64,000 bases of DNA from Drosophila pseudoobscura. Taxonomy: Eukaryota; Arthropoda; Insecta; Diptera; Drosophilidae. A program made the translations under genes and the position numbers. The DNA lies in assembly GCF_009870125.1 (NCBI RefSeq), contig NC_046679.1:8866001-8930000 (forward strand). The letters run 5' to 3'. Below, in pieces: positions 1 through 9,677 of this stretch. A model generated the notes under the pieces. It did no database searches, was not told the origin of the DNA, and saw only the letters and a list, made by a program, of their open reading frames with translations. Position 1 is the first letter of the stretch. Each line of letters opens with the position of its first letter.

Positions 1-837
1 AACAAAGCCATACGAATTTTTTATAGGTATTGTGCGTGACAAATAGGAATCGCAATATCGTATGGTTGCCAAGGGGTGGAACGAGGAAAGTGGTTCACTT
101 TTTCCAATAGACTACAGGAAAACTGTGATAAAATACAACAATCAACGACCATAAGCGGTAGAACAAAACAATATTTAAAGCATACTAGAGATATTATTTC
201 CGTACACTGTTGGCCAAAAAGTGTTGCATAGTTTTTGGCTGAAGATAACGTGTCACAGACATGTAGATATTTGTAGGAGCTATGTAATAATCATGTAGAA
301 TTGCATTTTCAATTATTTAATGTTTCAGAAACACTCTTTAAAGGCGACATAACTCAAGACAAAGAAAGTCCTTATTAGTCGCCAGAGGTCATGTACATTT
401 TCCCCCTTTGAGTGGGAATACAGGAGGAACGTCCGTAGGACAAAACTCTTTTGCTGTCGAACGACTTAAAGAAGATGCTTCGATAAAAATTAGTTTCAAG
501 TGGCCATAAAAGCGAGTCATTGGCCCTTGATATAAATAAAGTTATATTCGTTTTATGGATGGGACTTCTCCAGCCATAGACTTTACGGCTTGACAGATGG
601 CTCGAGATAGGGCGAAATGTCGCCACATGCGACACAGTCAAAGTTAGAGTCAGGCCCGGCAGGTCAAGGTCGTAAATCGTGAATGGATGTGGTGTGTGCC
701 CGAGACCAAGAGACTCAGACCGCAGTCCTATAAATAGACACTGTAATTGGGTATGGTACATACATACATATACTCCACTTGGGCTTTAGTGTCACACATA
801 AATTAATCATACTTCCGTTTGCTTTATGTACTTGCAG
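1..837. other. Upstream/intron sequence of the GPCR gene
   Basis: No coding region is supported here. It is probably an intron of the GPCR gene whose first exon in view starts at 838, because a splice acceptor (cttgcag) ends at 837. A 128-codon minus-strand ORF at 375-761 shows no family signature. Confidence 0.5.
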
Positions 838-1827
<990 letters not shown>

Positions 1828-2378
1828 CTGCCCCACCAGAGGAGGCACTGCCTCTGGCAGGGAGACTGCCGGCTTCAGGAGAGTTTCATGTGAGCGGAGG
1901 GAACGGTAACTGCACAGAGTTCTAAATGGAAGACGGAAGATGACAGATGTATGCAACCAAAGAACCGAATCTCCCACAGACACCTTGTCTGTCTGTATGT
2001 CTGTATGTACGAGTATCTGTGTGTGAATGTGAATGTTTTAAGTGTACTATTGTAAATGTCGAATCGTTGTAAATTTAATGAATGTATATTAAAGATAATC
2101 AATTAAAACGAGTATATACATGCAAAATGAGAGACAGTTTGTATATAAATATGTGTGTGGCGGATCCCTAGAGGGATAGGGAAATTGCAATCCTAAGTAC
2201 TGAGAACTGTTGAGAAGCATTTACCACTTATTGCACAATCGTAAAGAACCGTGCAATAGACACCTGTATAATTGATCTAAAATCTAAAACCTAATCCTAG
2301 TACAAAGATGTAGAAAATCACTTGACTGTTCCTGTTTTTCCCCTGTTACCCCTTACGAATCAATCTCATGGGATCCCA
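1828..2378. other. Convergent 3' region between GPCR and neprilysin genes
   Basis: This holds the probable 3' UTR of the GPCR (ATTAAA at 2088-2093) and the 3' UTR of the minus-strand peptidase. No other gene is seen. Confidence 0.6.
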
Positions 2379-5300
2379 TCACCAAATGCGGCACTTGCGC
2401 TGATGGGGATTCATGGCCGAGCCACGTGCACACCTGAAGGTCCTCGCAAACTCCTCTGAATTGGATAGCACTCCTTTTAGTCGCATCTGTCCGGGGCAGT
2501 GGGAGTCGCTGAGGGCATAGCGGGAGGCGGCTGGAGTGTACGTCTCGCACCAGAGATTGCCAAACGCAATAAAGAAGAGCTGCTCGTGCGTATAGTGCTC
2601 CAGGCCTGGGAGCTTCGATCGCTCCCGTCCCATCTCCTTGACGTAGAGACGGTAGGCGTAGTAGGCCTCCCGCATCCCTCCATTATCGGCAATATTCTCG
2701 CCCAGTGTTAATTCGCCATCGATCTGGGGACAATCACATAAATGATTCATATGAGCCATGGCCATAAATACACACAATACTCACGTATTCATCAATGTCC
2801 GCGAGATGATATCGACTATACTGTTCCACGAAGCACTCTGTACGGTTGACGTACTCGTTGATTGTCTGGTTGGACCACCACTCGACCATGTTACCGTCCC
2901 TGTCGAAACGCCGTCCGCTGTCGTCGAAGCCGTGCGTCAGCTCGTGCCCCAGGATGGTGCCAATCGAGCCATAATTCAATGCCCTAACAAGGACACAACG
3001 ATTCAGATGCAATTTCAGAAAGGCATTAGGTTACTACTAGGTGCTGGGGGATGGTGGCTGGAACATGACAGGTGCTGGTGCTCGGCGGTTGGAGTGCGGA
3101 GTGCTCTGTGTTTTTGCAGTGGAGAGACTTACTCAAGACCAAGGTCATAAAACGGATACTGCAGAATGGCAATGGGAACCGCTGCAAATGAAAAGACAAT
3201 AAGGATTAAGGGCTCGGCGACAGGACGGGGCCACGCTCACTTATAGCATTTGATTGAAACGTGTGGAAGGCATTCACATTAGAGGGCGACGTTGCCCATC
3301 CAATTGGCTCCGGCTTATCCATTTCGTTCAGTTTCTCCATCATCTGCCAGTGCACGAATCCCATCAGGTTCTCCAGGTGCATGCTGGCATTCACCACCGC
3401 CCCTTCGTAGTAAGCATTCAGAGCCGTGCCATTCCTCAGCCACGAGGGAAAGCCAATGAAACTCTTCATCTCGGCGGACTTTTGCATCGTCTTTCGCTTG
3501 GTTGCCGCATCCATCCAGGCTGTAGAGCGCACCAGGCGATCGAAGGCTCGTCGTATGTCGCTCAGCATCCGCTGCACGCGTGGCAGCTTCACCCTGGTGA
3601 ACTCCTCGTCGGCCAGGACATAGCTGACGGCCATCCCGAAGAGGCTGTTCACTCCATTGGCGCAGTAGAGGGATCGTGGTGTGCTGCCCTCAGTGCCGAT
3701 GGCCAGCCGCATATACTCCGAATGGAGCAGACGCATGGAGCTAGTGGTATGCAGCACCAGCTCCTCGATGGTGCTCAGCCAGAGATAGGATTCTATGTGG
3801 GACGGTGGAGTCTCCTCCAGATACTCCACTACATTCTGCAGGTAGAGAATATCCGCCTGGCTGGTGATGATGGTCAGATTGGTGGTCATTTGGCGGTTTT
3901 TCTCGTGCCGGGTGCCCTTCAGGATGAGCTCCATGTAGCGCATCCAGATGGGCAAAGTCTTCGGGGCAATGTTCTTGTCCGTCTGATTTTGCAGTTGCGT
4001 CAGCGATATATATATTATATCGTCTGCGGGGTTCTTTGAAGGCTTCGTTGAGTTTTCAGCATCTTCTTTCAACTGGAATTTGGTATAAGGATTACTTCTG
4101 GCAATATCTCCTTCTGCGGCGCTCTTACCTCGTGGATTTTCCGGGCTACTTTAACGCCTTGCTTCACCAGCTGCGAGATGCCCACAGTGGCCTCCTCCTG
4201 ATTCACATAGGGATCCACGTAAAGCAAATATTTCTCGATAACCTTGCGGATATAGTTGAGGTAGGCCGACATCCCAGAGGTCGTCTGTTTGGCCGCTTCC
4301 TCCTCTTCGCTCTCGAGATCGTCCTCGCTATCGTCCTCGTCGCTGTTCTGCATAAATATGGTCTTTCGGTGGATCTTTCGCAGCAGCTTATGCGAATCAT
4401 CATTGTTGCTGCCACAAATTATTAAAGACTCAGGGATTCAAGACTCTTTCAACTAAAGGATTATCATTAAACTTACAAGGGAAATGCTGATTCTGTTTCG
4501 GGGGTGCCCAGGGCTATACGATTGATGGAGCGGTTGAAGGGATCGGGAAACACATCGAAGCCAATGATCAGGTCCATGCTGAGATGCTGTTTGATGGCCA
4601 CCATCGACTCCAGCCAGTTGTAGCTGGCATTGGCTACCTGCGCTGTATATTTCGATTCATTGCCCAAGGTGAGATTCAGGGATGTGGGCAGGAGGGGCAG
4701 CTGGAAGCGCAGTAGATAGTCGACCAGGGGCTCCAGATTTCGCTGGTCCAGCTGCTTTGTGTCCATGCAGGCTCCGTACATGGTCTTGGCCTTGCCCACA
4801 GCCTCCGGCTCGGCGCTGCTGATGTTAGATCGAAGGAACTCCCGCACTACGCGCATTATATGCGCCTGTCGCTCCCGGAACCAGTCGTTGGAGGTCACGG
4901 AGTCCGGACGCGGATGCTCCTCGGCCCAGCGGCCGCAGGTGAATTTGTAAAAGTCCTCACAGGGATCAGTCTGTTCATCCATCGCATAGATGAGGCTGGC
5001 CGCTGAGCGGATGCACTCCCGGCTGCGACAAATTGGATTCGATTTCTTAACTGAAAACAGAACGAGGATCAGAATGCGGCTGCTAGGATCAACTGAATCT
5101 TCCGACTACTCACTGGATACGCTTAGGACTATGATTGCTATCAGCAGAATGATTACAAGTGCCAGCAGTGCACCCAGCACGACCTTGTGGTAGTAGCTGC
5201 GTCGAAATCTGAACGGGAGAGCATAGAGAAGATAATTATAAGGACATCGGGCTAGGACCTCGCACTCACCTCGACTGGATCCCAATCAGATTCGGGCTTA

Positions 5301-7178
5301 TTCGCTGGTAAGGCAGTTGTTTGCCCTGATCGCTTTCCGATGCCGATGCCTGGCCATGGCCATTGGCAGCTCCATTGCCAATCCCGTTCCCGTTCGCACT
5401 GCCATTCCCATTCTCGCTTATGGCACGAACAGGTGCGGACAATAGGCTCAGAGCACCTGTAATGGATTGTCGGACAATTTCCGATGAATATAGGCACTAA
5501 TTGGCGTCTCCCTCTGACGCTGGACGCCGAATTGGCTTCGAGGAATGTGTTCTTTGAGGCACGTTTTATTAACGCTAATTAGTCTAATGCTGTCAATATT
5601 TTTCTGTCACAACAACACACTCCCCCAACCCCAACGCCATGGAGCTTCGTGTTTTTTCAGCTGTGGCTGTGTGGCACTGTCCTATCTTGATCGGGGGCAC
5701 AGAGACAGCAACTCCGTGCGTCATTCGCTGGACTTGCGAGTGTCCCGTTAGAATGACCTGCACTTTGGCGCCCTTAATCGCCTTTCTAATGCATACACCA
5801 GCCCACACGTCACGTGGAGCGTTTGCAGAAGTGCATAGAGCCATGGGTACAATGGGTTCAATGCCCTCAACAAGTTTTTGCGTGCCCAGCGATAGTTTAA
5901 CCCATTTTAAATCGTTTCTGCTAGATAATGCACACCAAATGGAGACTGAATATCCTGTTATTATCTGTCATGCTTCATTCATTCATATTTTCAGAGTACC
6001 CCTTAGGGTTCCCCAGATTGTCAGTAAAAAAAATTCAAAAATTTGGGTTCAGGTTTTAGCGTTGCCCAAGATGTGGTTTAACATGACAGCATTGGATATG
6101 AACATGTTTGCCATGGCCGACGACGTGTACAACTTGATGGAGATCTTCGATGAGGCGTCCAGCTTTGAGGGCAGGATTATCAAACGCATAGAGAATGCGC
6201 TCGTCATCTGTGATATTCTGGTTTCCGTGCTGGTGGCCACCATAGTGGGTCGCTATCTGTTTCACAGTTGCTTCAAAAAATTGCATCGGTCTGTCAAACG
6301 GACCTCGTATCTTCCAAAATTCATCGCCCAAATAAAGCAATTCAATCAAGAGATGGGTGTTCAAGGAAGCAGCGTAAAAAGCTTGGACTCTATTCAACCA
6401 ATCAGCCAAATGAAGCCAATTATACATAAGATGAGTGTTCGAGGCAGCAAGGCAAAGATCTGGAAAACCGATGTGGACCACTGCGAGCAAAAACCAAAGA
6501 ATGGCCAGGACCAAACTGTACAAGGTAATGCCAGAAATCGCATTGCGACAACTAACTTCATGAACTGTAGCATTGAATCAGCGATAATTACAGGAAGATC
6601 CTCGATTGAAGGCATTGATGATGGGGACGAGGTCACCATGAAGGCACCGGAAAGGGAAAACTTCTCCGTCAAACTGATGGGAACGCAAGAGTGGGCTGCC
6701 AATTATTTGGCCACAGGCGGACGGACCACGCCATAGCCTTCGATGCTTCTGAGACACTCAACTTCCCTAAGTCTTTTATTAAGTGAATTACGTTCTACCC
6801 TCCCCCAATGGGTTTGCGGTTAGTGATTCAATTCGGATGCTCAAAACGAATTCAATTCCATATTAACTTACCTATATACCCGAACCAAGTTTTATCATAA
6901 CTTATAAGAAATACAATATTAGCACTAAAAAATGACTCACTCGATTGAATATTTGTTGAAATACTTCGTACGAGTATTTCAAAGAATATAGCCCCTGGGG
7001 GGATGGTGGGTGTTGGGTCTCTGGGCTCACCTGGCGTCTGCTGTCGTTGAAGGGGCAGGGGCTGCTGCTGGAGATTCTCGTGAAAGAATCCATGATTAAT
7101 ATTGCCCGTGGTCCAGATTCGATTACGCTCATCCATGTCGTCAGTGGTCGTGTGCTCTGATGTGCCCCTGCCAGCCAT
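2379..7178 (-). CDS. Neprilysin-like M13 zinc metallopeptidase, type II membrane protein
   Basis: Predicted ectopeptidase of about 902 aa that would cleave small peptides at the cell surface. Exons in transcript order: 7178-7031, 5456-5270, 5208-5114, 5050-4477, 4408-4129, 4072-3241, 3181-3133, 2983-2785 and 2723-2379, all in phase. A cytosolic Gln/Gly/Asn-rich tail of about 115 residues precedes one TM helix (VVLGALLALVIILLIAIIVL). The M13_N hallmark DPCEDFYKFTCG follows. The zinc site HELTHGFDD is near residue 735 and GENIADNGG near 797. The distal His (SHCPG) and Arg (MRLKG) are present and the protein ends CRIW. All catalytic residues are therefore present. Two oddities: the substrate motif NAFY reads NAFH, and exon 5 carries a run of acidic residues (DEDDSEDDLESEEEE) in the ectodomain. 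The start at 7178 was chosen because it splices in phase to the TM exon. Several neprilysin-like paralogues cluster in 97D-E of D. melanogaster and I cannot say which one this is. Confidence 0.92.
6071..6736 (+). CDS. Nested intronless gene, unknown single-pass membrane protein
   Basis: A 221-aa reading frame lies inside intron 1 of the minus-strand neprilysin gene, on the opposite strand. I do not recognise the family. The N-terminus is acidic and Met-rich. One hydrophobic helix at residues 43-64 (ALVICDILVSVLVATIVGRYLF less its ends) is followed by a basic stretch (CFKKLHRSVKR), then a long hydrophilic C-terminal tail. Codon choice from about 6110 onward (GTG, CTG, GCC, ATC, GAG) looks like real fly coding sequence and not intron. 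The frame stays open upstream to 5639, but the sequence from 5990 to 6060 is AT-rich and non-coding in character, so ATG 6071 is preferred. A spliced 5' end is possible, since an acceptor-like ttttcag ends near 5995. Short intronless genes nested in introns are often testis-expressed in flies, which is inference only. Confidence 0.6.
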   Translation: MWFNMTALDMNMFAMADDVYNLMEIFDEASSFEGRIIKRIENALVICDILVSVLVATIVGRYLFHSCFKKLHRSVKRTSYLPKFIAQIKQFNQEMGVQGSSVKSLDSIQPISQMKPIIHKMSVRGSKAKIWKTDVDHCEQKPKNGQDQTVQGNARNRIATTNFMNCSIESAIITGRSSIEGIDDGDEVTMKAPERENFSVKLMGTQEWAANYLATGGRTTP

Positions 7179-7672
7179 TCGAATGACTCAGTCGACGGAT
7201 AAGTGCATTTTCTGTGATTTTTCCAAGCGCTTTACGGCATCTCAATGAGCAGCGATAACTGAACACTATTCATCTGTATACACGTCACATCGCCCACATG
7301 TTGCGCACTGCACTCGATATCAGTGTGGATTTACAGTCTTAGAGGAACTGAGAACAGTTGAGCGTCTTTGAGCAATTCTGATAGTTTCTAGGCCATTGCA
7401 TAATTTGGCATAATGCAAGCACTGAGAAGGAAAAAAGCCAATGCCACAGCAAGGAACAACTCTATAAAAATCGACTCAAGTGGAGACAGTGCTGCAGGCG
7501 ACTGGACGGAGCTGCCGACTACCGGCGTATTGGAGCCCTAGCGTCGTCAACAGAACGTATTTATACGCTACCAATACGGCAACAGACACCAGCACTAGTG
7601 CCAGCAACCGAATAACAACAAAAGCAGAGCTACAACCAACAAATCAGGCAACCCCCATTAACTCCTTTGGCC
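7179..7672. promoter_or_regulatory. Divergent promoter region: neprilysin (-) and small gene (+)
   Basis: On the minus strand an initiator-like TCAGTT lies near 7253-7258 and could start the neprilysin transcript. On the plus strand TATAAAA begins at 7463 and predicts a start near 7488-7496. The following approximately 180 bases contain no ATG and several CAA/CAG runs, as expected of a 5' UTR. Confidence 0.5.
7463..7470 (+). promoter_or_regulatory. TATA box of the 36-aa gene
   Basis: TATAAAAA at 7463-7470 lies about 25-31 bases before a plausible start (around 7488-7496) and about 210 bases before the first ATG downstream. Confidence 0.5.
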
Positions 7673-7783
7673 ATGCAAATGTGCCGCGGCAATTACGTGG
7701 AGACCAACGAGGACCCCGCTCTGCCGCCACCACCACTACCATGGCCCAGGCACAGGCACAGGCACAGCTCTGACAGTGTCTGA
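7673..7783 (+). CDS. Short intronless gene encoding a 36-aa Pro/His-rich peptide
   Basis: From a TATA-predicted start near 7490, the first ATG in the transcript is at 7673. It opens a 36-codon frame ending TGA at 7781-7783. The peptide has no signal sequence. It begins MQMCRGNYVETNEDPAL, continues with a Pro-rich segment (PPPPLPWP) and a repeated Arg-His stretch, and ends SSDSV. AATAAA at about 7881-7886 gives a compact transcript of roughly 0.4 kb. A longer frame at 7480-7773 overlaps it but has no ATG. I do not recognise the peptide. Alternatives are a non-coding RNA or an unrecognised first exon. Confidence 0.4.
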   Translation: MQMCRGNYVETNEDPALPPPPLPWPRHRHRHSSDSV

Positions 7784-7880
7784 CTGTCTAGCATGTTGTC
7801 CCTATTGTTGTACGTTCCATCACACCCCGTAAGGGACAGAGTCCATTGATTTTCCGTAAGAATAACACAGGAACAGTGTA

Positions 7881-7886
7881 AATAAA
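7881..7886 (+). terminator. Polyadenylation signal of the 36-aa gene
   Basis: AATAAA (in gtaaataaagc) lies about 100 bases after the stop of the short frame. Confidence 0.45.
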
Positions 7887-9372
7887 GCTATCAAAACAGG
7901 TTTAACTTGAAGTCTGTAAGACCACAATATAGACTTCGCACTCTGAGACGTTCTCTTGTATGAATCGTCTCTAGGGTATACCTCATTTCACTCTGAAGCG
8001 TCCCATTCTTTCTTTTGTGAATCCAAGCCTTGCACGAACAGAGACCAATCGACCACAATCCAATCCGATGGCCAAAGTCCAGTGGCGTAATGAGAAAATA
8101 AATGACATTGCAACGGGAAACCATATATATTAGGTATTACATATGGAAAGATACTATGGATAGTTACTAATTGATATGGACTTCCACATACTGTACTCTA
8201 GCTTATAGCTATTCGGAGGTTCATGATTGATGACCCTGAGCGATTCCCCAATGGCTAGTTTCGATCAGGCCACGGCACTGACTTCTCTCTCTCTCAGTGA
8301 ATAGTGTGGAAGAATACCTAATAATAGTAATTAAATGGCGGCACTTTGCCCGCCCACTGGGAATCCACAAGCATTTGCATTGTTAGCCCTAACTTTGACA
8401 TAGTTTATTGTGGAAAATCGGAATCGATAAATGATATTGATTTCTACATATGAATGCAGTAACATACATCGCGCATACGCCCCGCTGTTAGCCGAAACTC
8501 TATTGCAATGTAATGTGGCACGGGTATTCCACCTTCCCCTGCCATATCCCCGGATTGTGTGTGATGTATTTGCACTCACTAGTGTGTAATTGGTTTGCCC
8601 AACGGGAGGGCACCTACCAGTATGATTATTCGTATTAATAAGTAAATAAATTTGCCACCAGGTAACCTCCTACGTGTGTAATAGCCGGCCCCTGCCATGG
8701 CTTTTGGTTTCCTGACGGGTTCAAAGAACTTTACTTTGTTGTCATGTACTTGCATACATTTATTGTACATTATATTTTTTTAAACATACATTTTTCTAAT
8801 GATTTCTCGTACTCTAGGACTACAATATAATTGCATGCAGCTTAGCTTAGACACTGGACACAGGGAAACCAGTCGCGGAGATATGACACGAATATGTTTA
8901 CACTGACTCGATGAAGAACGAAATTAAAGTGCCTTAACTCAAAGCGGACTCTGCCTTGGATCAGCATTATTCCATGGGTGGATTATACATATGTTTTGTG
9001 CATTAAAATACAAATTATAAAACAACGACCCCTGGACAGTTTGGCCTGCCATCCTGTGGTGGGTGAAACTTTTGTGCTGCAACGAAAAGAAGAATAGAAA
9101 ATTCAAATTAAACGAATATTACAGGTTTGGAAAATTTTCCTGATCTAGCAAGCCATGCAAAATTGTCAGAAATTGTTATATCAATATCTGTAGCTTTTTC
9201 TTCATTCTGTGAAATCTGTTTCAAACATTCACACGTAAAACTCTCTTTTATTTTTTGGCTTCCAAAAGTTTTTGTCGCTAAGAGTAGAACAATCCCCAAA
9301 CCAAACAATCAGTAGTTAATTATTTTCTTATTCAAAAGTTTGCCGTTTATCAGCCTTCGACTGTTCGTGAAA
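7887..9372. other. Intergenic region
   Basis: No convincing gene is seen up to about 9320. A minus-strand frame at 9108-9308 looks like a small secreted protein but has no ATG. The last approximately 50 bases are the likely 5' UTR of the 42-aa gene. Confidence 0.5.
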
Positions 9373-9501
9373 ATGGATCGCTTTTTCGGAAATATTGAGA
9401 ACATGCTAAAGACCAAGATGAAGGTGGAGAGCAAGGGAATGGCCCTGAAGCTGGTGGGATTCTACGCCGTTGGCTACACCCTGCGCAAGTTAGTCAAGTA
9501 G
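9373..9501 (+). CDS. Short intronless gene encoding a 42-aa peptide
   Basis: The frame MDRFFGNIENMLK... to ...TLRKLVK runs from ATG 9373 to TAG 9499-9501. The ATG sits in a good Drosophila start context (GTGAAAATGG). The N-terminal half is an amphipathic, Lys-rich helix. The C-terminal half (residues 23-38, GMALKLVGFYAVGYTL) is hydrophobic and ends in RKLVK, which suggests a peptide that associates with a membrane, possibly mitochondrial. Codon use (CTGAAG, GTGGAG, GGCTAC, CTGCGC) looks coding. AATAAA at 9613-9618 follows. The gene ends tail to tail with spatzle, whose stop is at 9678. I do not recognise the family. Confidence 0.6.
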   Translation: MDRFFGNIENMLKTKMKVESKGMALKLVGFYAVGYTLRKLVK

Positions 9502-9612
9502 ATGGCCGAAGATGCCGTGGATGCAGTAGCCGTCCCCAAGCCCAGATGTTCGTCCGTTTTGTTCCAGTGTTCGCTCAGTTTCTAAATTGCAATGTTCCAA
9601 TCGTTTAAAGGA

Positions 9613-9618
9613 TAATAA
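9613..9618 (+). terminator. Polyadenylation signal of the 42-aa gene
   Basis: AATAAA in gataataaattg lies about 110 bases after the TAG stop. Confidence 0.55.
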
Positions 9619-9677
9619 ATTGTGATCCTACCTCCAAATCACATTTTCGCAGCTACTCGAGCGACTCAATAACTCGC

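Noticed and set aside
5639-6070. Longer N-terminal extension of the nested gene
   Set aside because: Open but with non-coding composition (AT-rich, homopolymer A), so the start at 6071 was preferred.
7480-7773. 97-codon frame overlapping the 36-aa gene
   Set aside because: Starts at GTG with no ATG and is Thr/Gln/Ala-rich, like a 5' UTR with CAA repeats.
9108-9308. Minus-strand 66-codon frame that looks like a secreted peptide
   Set aside because: The frame starts at a TTG directly after a stop codon and has no ATG. A downstream acceptor (ttcgttgcag) and a Cys-containing short frame look suggestive, but the only phase-0 intron would be about 46 bases, shorter than normal in flies. It could be a decayed gene.
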